From Verrucomicrobiaceae bacterium (GTDB lineage: Bacteria > Verrucomicrobiota > Verrucomicrobiia > Verrucomicrobiales > Akkermansiaceae), in contig JAIXOR010000064.1 in assembly GCA_027486655.1 (NCBI GenBank), positions 1 to 64,000 of the forward strand: a stretch of DNA of 64,000 nt, written 5' to 3'. Both the position numbers and the translations under genes were made by a program. Below the pieces are notes generated by a model. It did no database searches. It was not told where the DNA came from and saw only the letters and a program-made list of their open reading frames with translations. Below, one piece after another: positions 9,967-19,745 of the stretch (position 1 is the stretch's first letter; every line of letters begins with the position of its first letter).

Positions 9967-10110
9967 CAGGATGGAACAGCCAATTTGCCTCCCCAAACAG
10001 CACAAAGGCAGGGCGAGGTCACGAAATTACAATCGGAAAATGGTTACAAATTCGTAATTTTGGTCGACGCCCGGGATCGGACGGCTAGTTTCACGGGCGA
10101 TCGATTTGCC
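9967..10110. promoter_or_regulatory. A/T-rich divergent control region between CotH and VTC genes
   Basis: This 144-nt region separates the divergent CotH and VTC-domain genes. It contains a short A/T-rich patch (about 10020-10062) that stands out in GC-rich surroundings. Two 7-nt arms, AAATTAC and GTAATTT, lie inverted about 24 nt apart, and the minus strand carries TTGTAA twice. This is where promoters for both units must lie, and the inverted arms could be an operator. No clear -35/-10 pair can be assigned by eye. Confidence 0.3.
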
Positions 10111-10875
10111 TTGGACGCCACTCAGGACCGCCGTGAATTCAAATTTCTCCTTCCCGCAGAAGAAGGAGAGGCCTTCCGTGCCTTCATCGCGACCCGGATC
10201 CCGGTGGACCGGGGTGCGGAGAACGGGTATCCGGTGATCTCCGAGTATTTCGACACGGAGGACCGGCACAGCTACTGGCAGAAAATCATGGGATCCGCCA
10301 ACCGGAGGCGCGTGAGGTCCCGGGTTTACGGCCGCCCGGACGGATTGATCCCGCCTGCGGCCTTCATCGAGATCAAGCACAAGTGCTACGAGGTCGGCGT
10401 CAAGCGGCGGGCCGCTCTACCGATCGAGTCGCTGCCCGAGCTTTCGGCCGGGCGCATCCCCGAGGATCTGCTGCGGCCGGACCGTCCGCGATCGGACCGG
10501 ATGCTTGTGGAGGAGCTCCGGGATTTGATTCTCACCGAGGGGGCGAGGCCGGTCGTGCAGGTTCGCTACGACCGCATGGCCTACGACAGCGGCAAGGACG
10601 GCACGATCCGGGTGACTTTCGACACCGGCCTGCGTTGCCGATTCGACCTCAAGACGCTGACTCCCGATGACCGCGACTTCCCGCTGCCGGTGGTGGACCG
10701 GGAAATCGCCGTGGTGGAGGTGAAAACGATCGGGCCGGTGCCCATCTGGCTGCGCAATGCGGCCGGTGAGTTCCAACTTCATGCGCGGAGCATGAGCAAG
10801 TATTGCCAATCCCTGGAGCGGTATGACGGGGCCGTCGCCCGTTTTCCGATGGATCCCGCAGAGCTTCTTTCCTGA
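10111..10875 (+). CDS. VTC-domain protein (polyphosphate polymerase-like)
   Basis: About 254 residues if it starts at the TTG at 10111; another in-frame TTG lies at 10060 and no in-frame ATG is suitable. The protein is the VTC catalytic tunnel domain alone. It has REFKFLLP at the start, basic strand RRRVRSRVYGR, FIEIKHKC, RYDRMAY, and near the end VVEVKTIGPVPIWL. The alternating Lys/Arg and Glu on these strands are the phosphate- and metal-binding residues of the family. In yeast VTC makes polyphosphate from ATP; in bacteria the reaction of CotH-linked VTC proteins is not established. It is followed 36 nt later by the DUF4956 membrane protein. Confidence 0.85.
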   Translation: MDATQDRREFKFLLPAEEGEAFRAFIATRIPVDRGAENGYPVISEYFDTEDRHSYWQKIMGSANRRRVRSRVYGRPDGLIPPAAFIEIKHKCYEVGVKRRAALPIESLPELSAGRIPEDLLRPDRPRSDRMLVEELRDLILTEGARPVVQVRYDRMAYDSGKDGTIRVTFDTGLRCRFDLKTLTPDDRDFPLPVVDREIAVVEVKTIGPVPIWLRNAAGEFQLHARSMSKYCQSLERYDGAVARFPMDPAELLS

Positions 10876-10911
10876 GCATCACCCTGACAAACCCAAGCGC
10901 CTGATTCACCC

Positions 10912-11604
10912 ATGACCGACCTTCTGAGTTCCCTCGAGGAATACCTATCGACCGACATGCCGCAGCCCCTCGAAGTGGTGGGTGCCATGCTCCTGAGCTT
11001 TGCCCTCAACCTCTTCATCGCCTACATTTACCGGAGCACCTACAAGGGCACACGCTACTCCCAGGACTTCGTCCAGACCCTGATCATGATCGGCACGATC
11101 ACCACCATTTTGATCATGGTGGTGCGGGGCAATGCGGGCATCGCCTTCGGCATGTTTGCCGCGTTTTCGATGATCCGCTTCCGGAGGAACCTCGGTCAGG
11201 CGCGCGACCTCGGATTCGTTTTCTTTGCCATGGCCGTGGGCATGGTCGTCGGGGCGCGGCTTTATCTTGAGTCGGTGATCGTCACGCCGCTGGTGGCGGC
11301 GCTGTTGTATGGGATCGCGAAGAAAGACGCCTTCGCGCCGCGCCGTGCCTCCCACTTGCTGATGCTGCGGATGACCAGTGACATGAGCTTCGAAGAACGG
11401 CTGGATCCGATCTGGGATGAGTTTGCGGACCGGGCCCAGCTTCTGAGCGTCCGCTCGGCCCAGGCGGGCATGATGACCGAACTGCGTTACGGCCTTCAGT
11501 TGAAAACCGACGTGCAAGTTTCCCAACTCATGGAACGTCTTCAGATCGCTTGTGGCAACAACCGCATCGTTCTCACACCTACTGGCAGCGAATTGGACGT
11601 ATGA
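10912..11604 (+). CDS. DUF4956 membrane protein
   Basis: A 230-residue protein with four or so hydrophobic segments in the first 140 residues, then a soluble C-terminal domain. The signature of the family is GMFAAFSMIRFRRN followed by ARDLGFVFFAMAVGM. The family is known mainly as the partner of VTC-domain and CotH proteins, and this order (VTC, then DUF4956) with a divergent CotH gene is the standard arrangement. Function is unknown; a channel or membrane anchor for the VTC enzyme is a guess. Its stop codon overlaps the start of the pseudopilin gene as ATGA, so the two are probably translationally coupled. Confidence 0.88.
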   Translation: MTDLLSSLEEYLSTDMPQPLEVVGAMLLSFALNLFIAYIYRSTYKGTRYSQDFVQTLIMIGTITTILIMVVRGNAGIAFGMFAAFSMIRFRRNLGQARDLGFVFFAMAVGMVVGARLYLESVIVTPLVAALLYGIAKKDAFAPRRASHLLMLRMTSDMSFEERLDPIWDEFADRAQLLSVRSAQAGMMTELRYGLQLKTDVQVSQLMERLQIACGNNRIVLTPTGSELDV

Positions 11605-12353
11605 AAAAACCGCGTGGATTCACCCTGATCGAGATGCTCATCACGATGTCCGTGGTGGTGGCCTTGACCGCCATCGGCGTGAGCCTTTACCGCTCCGCCA
11701 AGCAAAAGTCCAACCAGGCCACCGCGATGCAGAAGATGAAGGCGCTCGGCACCACCTTCGCCACCTACACGGTGGATCGCAACGGCCTGCTTCCGTATGA
11801 GGACTCGAGCGGCAGCGATGACTGGGTGAACGCCGCCAAGCCCGAGAACCAGGAGGCGTGGTACAACGCGCTGCCCAAGCTGATGCACGCCAAGACCGTG
11901 GGCGAGCTCGGCAGTTCGAATCCGGCCGGATTCTATCAGGAGGACTACCCGCTCTACATCCCGGGTGCGCCCTATCCGGGTCCGTCAAAGCGCCTTGACG
12001 CACCCACCTTCGCGGTGGCCATGAACAGCCGCCTCCAGCGCAAGGACGAGGGCGGAATCAAGAAACAAGGGCGCTACGAGCACATCCAGGAGCCCGCGAA
12101 AACCGTGGTTTTCCTGGAGCGGGGAATGCCGAATGACAAGCAGACCACCTCCGCGCAGCGCGGATTCGACGGCTCTCCCAAGGCCAATCCACGGGCCTTC
12201 GCCGCCCGCCACAACCAGAAGGGCTGCCTGATTTTCGCAGACGGCCATGCGGAGCTGCACGCCGCCTCCGACCTGCTCACTTCCGGCGGCGCCATCATTT
12301 TCCCGCAGAAGGGCATCGTCTGGACCATGAATCCCGACGAGGATCCGAACTGA
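11601..12353 (+). CDS. Type II secretion/type IV pilus-like pseudopilin, H-X9-DG class
   Basis: A 250-residue pseudopilin. The start at 11601 gives MKKPRGFTLIEMLITM, a class III prepilin signal cut before Phe by the prepilin peptidase, followed by one hydrophobic helix. Near the C-terminus lies H-NQKGCLIFA-DG, the H-X9-DG motif typical of the very numerous pseudopilins of Planctomycetes and Verrucomicrobia. The ATG overlaps the DUF4956 stop (ATGA), placing it in one transcription unit with the VTC and DUF4956 genes. That linkage suggests the pseudopilin acts with the CotH/VTC machinery at the cell surface, but this is inference. Confidence 0.9.
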   Translation: MKKPRGFTLIEMLITMSVVVALTAIGVSLYRSAKQKSNQATAMQKMKALGTTFATYTVDRNGLLPYEDSSGSDDWVNAAKPENQEAWYNALPKLMHAKTVGELGSSNPAGFYQEDYPLYIPGAPYPGPSKRLDAPTFAVAMNSRLQRKDEGGIKKQGRYEHIQEPAKTVVFLERGMPNDKQTTSAQRGFDGSPKANPRAFAARHNQKGCLIFADGHAELHAASDLLTSGGAIIFPQKGIVWTMNPDEDPN

Positions 12354-12422
12354 TCCCCCTGCGGACGCGGCCGGATTCGGACTTGCCCCGGCGGCGAGGG
12401 GGTAGGAATCTCCCGGCTTCCC

Positions 12423-14198
<1,776 letters not shown>

Positions 14199-14214
14199 GA
14201 CCCCGCCGGACAGC

Positions 14215-15093
14215 TCAGCCGAGCTGCCGCGCCGCCTGAAGCGTGTTTTTCATCAGCATGGCGATGGTCATGGGACCCACGCCTCCGGGAACCGGAGTGA
14301 TGGCGGAACACTTCGGCGCGACCTCTGCATAGTCGACGTCTCCGGTGAGACGATAGCCGGATTTCTTCGACGGATCCTCCACGCGGTTGATGCCCACGTC
14401 GATGACCACCGCGCCTTGCTTCACCCAGTCCGCCTTGACCATCTCCGGTCGGCCGACGGCGGCAACGAGGATATCCGCCCGGCGGCAGATCGATGCCAGA
14501 TCCCTGGACCGCGAATGGGCGATGGTGACCGTGGCGTTGGAATGCTTGGAAACCAGCAGGAGCGCCATCGGTTTGCCGACGATCATGCTGCGGCCGATGA
14601 CCACGGCCTCCGCTCCGTTCGTGTCGATGCCGGAAACTTCCAGCAGCTTCATGCAGCCGGCGGGCGTGCAGGGGACGAAGCCGCTGGGATCTTCCAAAGC
14701 GAGCTTCGCGACGTTTTCCGGGTGGAACCCGTCGACGTCCTTCCTGGGATCGATGGCGCGGATGATTTCCTCCTCATCGATGTGCTTCGGCGGCGGCGAT
14801 TGCACGAGGATGCCATGGATCGCGGGATCCGCGTTGAGCGCCCTGACAACCTCCAGCAGTTCGTCCTGCGTGGTGTGCGCGGGCAGCTCGATTTTCCGCG
14901 AGTGAAAGCCGAGCTCGCCGCAAGTGCGGACCTTGGAGCCGACATAAACCTGTGACGCCGGATCCTCACCCACGAGCACCACGGCCAATCCCGGGATGAT
15001 CCCCCGGGCGGAGAGGGCGGCGGCTTCGGCGCGGCATTCGTCGAGCACGGCGGCGGCGACGGCTTTTCCATCAAGGATGCGGGGTGGTGTCAT
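14215..15093 (-). CDS. folD: FolD bifunctional methylenetetrahydrofolate dehydrogenase/cyclohydrolase
   Basis: A 292-residue protein of normal family length. It shows the substrate-side motif [13 protein letters not shown], with the catalytic Lys in VGSK. It also has [12 protein letters not shown], the [11 protein letters not shown] block, the nucleotide-binding [17 protein letters not shown] and the C-terminal [16 protein letters not shown]. FolD oxidises 5,10-methylene-THF and hydrolyses the methenyl form to supply 10-formyl-THF. The start chosen (ATG 15093) matches the usual N-terminus; the open frame continues upstream without family similarity. The acyltransferase gene lies 32 nt upstream on the same strand. 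Confidence 0.95.
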   Translation of the reverse strand: MTPPRILDGKAVAAAVLDECRAEAAALSARGIIPGLAVVLVGEDPASQVYVGSKVRTCGELGFHSRKIELPAHTTQDELLEVVRALNADPAIHGILVQSPPPKHIDEEEIIRAIDPRKDVDGFHPENVAKLALEDPSGFVPCTPAGCMKLLEVSGIDTNGAEAVVIGRSMIVGKPMALLLVSKHSNATVTIAHSRSRDLASICRRADILVAAVGRPEMVKADWVKQGAVVIDVGINRVEDPSKKSGYRLTGDVDYAEVAPKCSAITPVPGGVGPMTIAMLMKNTLQAARQLG

Positions 15094-15125
15094 GAGTGGG
15101 GAATGGGTTGGCGGTAAACAGGGCT

Positions 15126-15800
15126 TCAGGCATCGTCGGTTCCCTCGATCAGGAGGGTCTCCAGCTTGCGGCGCTCGGCTTCGAAGGCGGCCTCGTCCAA
15201 TCCGCGCGGGATGGTGATGGGCTCGTCGAAGGTGATCACCACGCGGCTGAACGGCTTGGGAATGACGAAGCGGTCCCAGGTTTTCAAGCGCCATGCGTTG
15301 GAAAACCCGAGATGGATGGGAATGATCGGCGCACCGGTGGCCTCCGCCAGCTTCAGGAAACCCGGCTGAACCTGATAGCGCGGGCCACGCGGGCCGTCCG
15401 GCGTGAGACAGACGTCGAAGCCCTCGGCCAGCGCGCGCTTCAATCCCACCAACGCGGCCACCGCCCGGCGCGATGAAGAACCCCGGATCGCATCCAGGCC
15501 GCAGACTTTCATCGCCGCCGCCACCATCGCGCCATCCTTGCTGGCGCTGGTGAGCGCGACGGTCCTGCGCAGCCCGAGGCAGATGCGGTTCCAGGCGGGA
15601 GGCACCACGAAGAAACGGTTGTGCCACAGGATGTAGATCGCCGGACGCAGGGTCACCGGATCATTGCCGATCCCGCAGCGGTCGCGGATCTCCATGCGCA
15701 GGGTGGCTGCCAGCGCACGCATCATCCATCCGGCCAGGGTGCCGATCAGCGCGCTCTTGCGGTCGCCGCGGATGTCACTGCGTTTCTTCTTTGAACTCAT
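15126..15800 (-). CDS. DUF374-type lysophospholipid acyltransferase family protein
   Basis: A 224-residue protein of the DUF374 branch of the lysophospholipid acyltransferase superfamily. It has the catalytic-region block [35 protein letters not shown] and the acceptor-site motif [13 protein letters not shown]. One hydrophobic segment near residues 18-35 probably anchors it in the inner membrane. Members of this branch often act in outer-membrane lipid assembly, but the substrate of this protein is not known. It lies upstream of folD and downstream of the FGGY kinase homologue on the same strand, with gaps of 32 and 21 nt, so one transcript is likely. Confidence 0.85.
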   Translation of the reverse strand: MSSKKKRSDIRGDRKSALIGTLAGWMMRALAATLRMEIRDRCGIGNDPVTLRPAIYILWHNRFFVVPPAWNRICLGLRRTVALTSASKDGAMVAAAMKVCGLDAIRGSSSRRAVAALVGLKRALAEGFDVCLTPDGPRGPRYQVQPGFLKLAEATGAPIIPIHLGFSNAWRLKTWDRFVIPKPFSRVVITFDEPITIPRGLDEAAFEAERRKLETLLIEGTDDA

Positions 15801-15821
15801 CGGAACGGCGGCACGGAGGTC

Positions 15822-17321
15822 TCAGAGGAAACCCGCGGGATGCAGGGTGTCGACCAGATACTGCTGACGGGACATCAGTTCCTGATAGATTTCATGGTTC
15901 CCGGGATCGGGATCGCAGCGTGCGCCCGCATCGCCCGCGACGAGGTAGCTGGCGATCTCCTCGAAGCCGAGTGACTCGCCGGATTGGTGGAAAAAGGCAA
16001 CCGCCGCCTGCATCGCGGCACCCACTGCGGCACCCTGCCTGCTGGACACCGGGATGACCGGCGCGCCGAAGACATCGGCAAGCAACTGGCGCATCACCGG
16101 GCTGACCGCGCCAGGGCCTAACAGACGGATCTCCGGCGGATCGAAGCCAAGGTCACGCAAACGGCTCATCGCGTATCCGAGCCCCAGCGCCACGCCCTCG
16201 GCGGCGGCCCGGGCCATGTGGGCCGGCGTGAAGTTTCCTGCGGTGAGGCCATGGAGCACACCGCATCCTTCCGGCAGACGGGGAATCGATTCACCGGTCA
16301 GGTAAGGCAGCATCAGCAGTCCCTCGGAGCCTGGAGACACACTGGCGACCATCGCCTCGAAGCCCTCCGCAGTCCATCCGTAGTGGCGGCGCAGCACTTC
16401 CGGGGCCACGGCGGTGTTGATGGTGGTGGCCAGGCCGAGCCAGGATCCGGTGGCGTTGCAAAGCGAGAGGATCTCCCCGCGGTAGTCGATCACGGGCGAG
16501 GCTCCGATGCCGGCGATCACTCCGGTGGCACCGAGTTCCACGGCCACGGTGCCGCTCACCACGCAGCCTGCGGCCAGGGCGGAAAGCATCGGCGCGGTGC
16601 TGCCGGCACCCACCTGGACGAGCTCGGACAAGCCCCACTCGCGGGCCAGCGCGGGACGCAGCAATCCGCGCGGCTGGTCCGGCGGCAGCACCGGCGGGAG
16701 TTTCCCGGCCAGCGATGGATCGATGAAATCGAGCAGTTCCGCAGACCAGGTCCGCGTCCGGATATCCAGCAGGCCGGTGGCCGAGGCGCTGCCCGGCTCG
16801 GTGGCCCGCTCGCCGGTGAGCCAGTAAGCGATGAAATCCTGGGCAGTGAGAAACCCGGCCGCGCGTTGGAAATGATACGGCTCGTGCTGTTTGAGCCAGA
16901 GACACTCGGCCGCAGCGGATTCCACACCGGGTGCCTGGCCGACAAGCTCGATGAGCCCCGGCGCGCCGCCAAAGGCCCGCGCGATTTCGTCGGACTGGCG
17001 TTTCACCGAGACGTCCCCTGCCAGCTTGGCCGGGCGGATGATCCGGTTGGCCTCATCCAGCAGCACCAAGCCACGCTGCGGGCCGGCCACGCCAATGGCG
17101 GCCACCCGGTCTTTCTGCCCTTCCAGGGCAAGCAAACACTGGCGGACGGCGCGGTCCACCGCATCGATCCACTGGGCCGGGTTCTGCTCGCGGTACCCGG
17201 CGGGCAGGCCCTCGATCCAATCGTGCGGCACCCACGCCTCCGCGCGGATCACGGCGGATTCCAGATCCAGCGCCACCGCGCGGGTGCCGCCGTGTCCGAT
17301 TTCGATCCCGATGAAGTGCAT
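15822..17321 (-). CDS. Divergent FGGY-family carbohydrate kinase (xylulokinase-like)
   Basis: A 499-residue protein of full FGGY length, closest in layout to xylulokinase. The N-terminal phosphate-binding loop is altered (GIEIGHGGTRAVALD instead of a D-x-G-T core). The substrate-loop block is GVAGPQRGLVLLD near residues 77-90. The position of the catalytic Asp, normally within a GGGDNAAG-type motif near residue 235-245, reads VGAGSTAPMLSALAAG near residue 240, so the Asp is replaced by Ser. The C-terminal ATP-site region (LLGPGAVSPVMRQLLADVFG and SRQGAAVGAAMQAAV) is well kept. It may be an inactive or repurposed kinase. The neighbouring genes do not suggest a sugar pathway. Confidence 0.8.
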   Translation of the reverse strand: MHFIGIEIGHGGTRAVALDLESAVIRAEAWVPHDWIEGLPAGYREQNPAQWIDAVDRAVRQCLLALEGQKDRVAAIGVAGPQRGLVLLDEANRIIRPAKLAGDVSVKRQSDEIARAFGGAPGLIELVGQAPGVESAAAECLWLKQHEPYHFQRAAGFLTAQDFIAYWLTGERATEPGSASATGLLDIRTRTWSAELLDFIDPSLAGKLPPVLPPDQPRGLLRPALAREWGLSELVQVGAGSTAPMLSALAAGCVVSGTVAVELGATGVIAGIGASPVIDYRGEILSLCNATGSWLGLATTINTAVAPEVLRRHYGWTAEGFEAMVASVSPGSEGLLMLPYLTGESIPRLPEGCGVLHGLTAGNFTPAHMARAAAEGVALGLGYAMSRLRDLGFDPPEIRLLGPGAVSPVMRQLLADVFGAPVIPVSSRQGAAVGAAMQAAVAFFHQSGESLGFEEIASYLVAGDAGARCDPDPGNHEIYQELMSRQQYLVDTLHPAGFL

Positions 17322-17437
17322 GATGGGGTGGGGAGGTCGCTAGTTTCGCCAGCATCCATGTTTTGACAAGCTTCTCGGCAAGCGAAGTCCCGCGGAAGAG
17401 CCGGCACTCATCCATGGCATGCCCGCGAAAACAAAAA

Positions 17438-17467
17438 TCCCCGCCACGCAACGGGGCGCGGCGGGGA
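17438..17467 (-). terminator. Rho-independent terminator of the first thioredoxin-fold gene
   Basis: Eight-base inverted arms (TCCCCGCC and GGCGGGGA) are followed on the minus strand by a T-rich tail. It lies just downstream of the minus-strand thioredoxin-family gene ending at 17485. Confidence 0.7.
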
Positions 17468-17484
17468 GCCATGTCGCCGGAAAG

Positions 17485-17940
17485 TCACTTCTTCTCCTTG
17501 GCCAGAAGCTCCTTGAGCTTGGCGATGTAGCCGTCCACGCCGCCCTTGAGCTCGCCGAGGTCACCGGACAGCTTTTTGCCCTCCGCATCGAGCACCCACA
17601 TGGTGGGGTAGCCGCCGGCAAGGTAGGTTTTCTCAAGCGCGGCATTCTGTTTTTTGAGCGCCTCGGGCTGCTCCTTTTTCTTGGGGAAATCCGCTTCCAT
17701 GAGGACGAAGTTCGCCGCAGCGAAGTCGGTGAAGGCTTTTTGCGAAATGACTTCCTTCTCCAGCTTCTTGCACCAGCCGCACCAGTCGGAGCCGGTGAGG
17801 TAAATCAGGATCGGCTTGTTTTCCGCCTTCGAGCGGGCCTTGGCGGCCTCCCAGTCATCCGTCCACGGCGGAGTGGCGGCAAGGGCGGCGGCGGCGGTGA
17901 GAAAGAGGACGGCGAGCGGGCGGAGGATCGGGTTCATCAT
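17485..17940 (-). CDS. Secreted thioredoxin-fold protein (WCGWC)
   Basis: About 151 residues from the ATG pair at 17940/17937, which places a signal peptide (MNPILRPLAVLFLTAAAALA) at the N-terminus; a longer frame upstream adds an implausible leader. The mature part is one thioredoxin_7-type domain with the redox motif TGSDWCGWCKKLEKEV and the cis-Pro region GGYPTMWVLD. It should act as a periplasmic disulfide reductase or oxidase, partner unknown. A terminator follows it, and a second, related gene lies upstream on the same strand behind its own terminator, so the pair are tandem paralogues transcribed separately. Confidence 0.87.
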   Translation of the reverse strand: MMNPILRPLAVLFLTAAAALAATPPWTDDWEAAKARSKAENKPILIYLTGSDWCGWCKKLEKEVISQKAFTDFAAANFVLMEADFPKKKEQPEALKKQNAALEKTYLAGGYPTMWVLDAEGKKLSGDLGELKGGVDGYIAKLKELLAKEKK

Positions 17941-17980
17941 GGCGTAGGACGTCCGCGGGACGTTCCTTATTTCAAACAAA

Positions 17981-18015
17981 ACACCCCGCACCGGAGCAGG
18001 TCCGATGCGGGGTGT
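17981..18015 (-). terminator. Rho-independent terminator of the second thioredoxin-fold gene
   Basis: Perfect 10-base arms (ACACCCCGCA and TGCGGGGTGT) with a 15-base loop are followed on the minus strand by a T-rich tail. It ends the gene whose stop is at 18037. Confidence 0.8.
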
Positions 18016-18036
18016 CCTCTCATGCTGATGCTGAAC

Positions 18037-18498
18037 TCAGTCGAGATCCTTTTTCTCCAGCGAGGCGTCCAGGTGCTTGAGGAACGCATCGACCTTGGGA
18101 TACTCCGAGGCGAAGAAACGGGTGAACTCCTTGCCCTCGGGGTTGAAGAGAATGACGGTCGGGAAGCCCTCGATCTTGTATTTCTCCGCGAGCGGCTCGT
18201 TTTTCTCCTTCAGCTCCTTGTTTCCCTGCGGGAAATCGAGCTCGACGAGGATGAACTTCTTGGAAGCCGCCTCCACGAACTCTTTCTTCGAGAAGACGTT
18301 CTTGCGCATCGCGATGCAGGGCGGGCACCAGTCGGAGCCGGTGAACTCGACGAGCACGTTCTTCTTCTCGGCCTTCGCCTTCTCAAAGGCCTTGTCGAGA
18401 TCGGTGGACCAGCCTTCCAGGGTGGTGGCAAAGGCGGAGGCGGAGAGGGCGGCGACGCCGACGGTGAACGAAGCGAGCCAGGTGATTGCTTTCATCAT
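18037..18498 (-). CDS. Secreted thioredoxin-fold protein (WCPPC)
   Basis: A 153-residue protein with a signal peptide (first about 25 residues, ending SASAFA) and a thioredoxin domain. The redox motif is TGSDWCPPCIAMRK and the cis-Pro loop is IEGFPTVILFNPEGKE. It is a paralogue of the gene just downstream, sharing the TGSDWC block, but its dithiol pair is spaced by Pro-Pro rather than Gly-Trp, which usually changes redox potential. It carries its own terminator. It is divergent from rdgB, with 76 nt between the starts. Confidence 0.88.
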   Translation of the reverse strand: MMKAITWLASFTVGVAALSASAFATTLEGWSTDLDKAFEKAKAEKKNVLVEFTGSDWCPPCIAMRKNVFSKKEFVEAASKKFILVELDFPQGNKELKEKNEPLAEKYKIEGFPTVILFNPEGKEFTRFFASEYPKVDAFLKHLDASLEKKDLD

Positions 18499-18574
18499 GG
18501 CATTTAGCGTCCCGGGAGGCCGGATTATTCAAAAAACTTGGCCGGATGGTGGATTTCCCGGTAGCGGTCGTCCC

Positions 18575-19168
18575 ATGCACGCCCTGCCACGGTTGATCGT
18601 CGCCACCCGCAACGCCCACAAAACCGCCGAAATCCGCGCGATGCTCGGCGGCCGCTTCGAGGTGCTCAACTCGAACGACTTCCCGGAGACTCCGGAAGTC
18701 GAGGAAACCGGCAGCACGTTCCTCGAAAACGCCCGGCTCAAGGCGCTGGCCGTCAGCCGCGTGGTGGACGGCTGGGTGCTTTCCGATGATTCCGGGCTGG
18801 AGGTGGACGCACTGGGAGGAGCCCCCGGCGTCTGGTCCTCCAGCTTTGGCGGCGTCGAGGGCGATCACGCCCGCAACAATGCCCGCCTGCTTCAGGAAAT
18901 GGCCGGGAAATCCGAGCGCGGCGCCCGTTTCCGCTGCACGATGGTGCTTGCCCGCCAGGGACAGGAAGTCGCCCATTTCAGCGGCACGGTCGAGGGACGT
19001 CTCATCGATGCGCTCCAAGGGACCGCGGGATTCGGATACGATCCGTTGTTCATCCCGGAGGGTCACTCCGCCACCTTCGCCGAATTGGGGGACGATGTGA
19101 AAAACTCACTCAGCCACCGCTCACGCGCACTGGCATTGGTCATCAATCACTTGGAGAACCTGGAATAA
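18575..19168 (+). CDS. rdgB: RdgB/HAM1 non-canonical purine NTP pyrophosphatase
   Basis: A 197-residue protein of standard family length. It has VATRNAHKTAEIRAML at the N-terminus, ETGSTFLENARLKA, DDSGLEVDALGGAPGVWSS, and near the end GFGYDPLFIPEG and SHRSRAL. RdgB hydrolyses dITP, XTP and ITP to monophosphates and keeps deaminated purines out of DNA. The start at ATG 18575 fits the family N-terminus; the open frame extends upstream antisense to the thioredoxin gene but without similarity. An A/T-rich stretch follows the stop and precedes the NlpC/P60 gene. Confidence 0.95.
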   Translation: MHALPRLIVATRNAHKTAEIRAMLGGRFEVLNSNDFPETPEVEETGSTFLENARLKALAVSRVVDGWVLSDDSGLEVDALGGAPGVWSSSFGGVEGDHARNNARLLQEMAGKSERGARFRCTMVLARQGQEVAHFSGTVEGRLIDALQGTAGFGYDPLFIPEGHSATFAELGDDVKNSLSHRSRALALVINHLENLE

Positions 19169-19211
19169 AATTTATTTTGCTTTTCTTAAATTTTTATCCA
19201 CTCTCCGGCCT

Positions 19212-19733
19212 GTGAGATCCCTCCCGTTCATCCTGCTCGCCCTGCTGCCCTTTGTCGGCGGCCTGGTTTCCTGTTCCAGTCAGGTGAAGGCCCGCAAGCC
19301 GGTGAGCTACCGCTTCGAATACGGCCGCACCGCCATGCTGAAAAACGGGGTGGCTTATGCGCCCAAGAGCGCCCCGGCCGCCGTCAAGCGCGCCATCGCC
19401 GCCGGCAACCGCCTCCAAGGCAAGCCCTACAAGTGGGGCGGCGGCCACGCCCGGCAGAACGACAGTGGCTACGATTGCTCCGGCACGGTCTCCTACGTCC
19501 TGCGCGAGGCCGGCCTCATGAAGGGCAGCAGGCCTTCCAGCGGATACTTCACTTACGGCAAAAAGGGCGAGGGCGATTGGATCACGATCTACATCCGCCG
19601 CGGTCACGTGTTCATGACCATCGCCGGCCTCCGCCTAGACACCGGCTGGGGTGCCGACCGCTCCGGCCCGCGCTGGCAGACACGCACGCGCCCCGGAAAA
19701 GGCCACGTGATGCGCCATCCGGCCGGGCTCTGA
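19212..19733 (+). CDS. NlpC/P60 peptidoglycan hydrolase lipoprotein
   Basis: A 173-residue protein starting at GTG 19212. The signal peptide ends in a lipobox (GGLVSC, Cys near residue 21), so the protein should be lipid-anchored. The NlpC/P60 domain has the nucleophile motif YDCSGTVSYVL and the histidine region RRGHVFMTIAGLRLDTG. Such enzymes cut peptide stems of peptidoglycan, usually the D-Glu to diamino-acid bond. It sits after an A/T-rich 43-nt spacer that may hold its promoter, and converges with the HAD phosphatase gene. Confidence 0.88.
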   Translation: MRSLPFILLALLPFVGGLVSCSSQVKARKPVSYRFEYGRTAMLKNGVAYAPKSAPAAVKRAIAAGNRLQGKPYKWGGGHARQNDSGYDCSGTVSYVLREAGLMKGSRPSSGYFTYGKKGEGDWITIYIRRGHVFMTIAGLRLDTGWGADRSGPRWQTRTRPGKGHVMRHPAGL

Positions 19734-19745
19734 CCGGAGGAAGCC

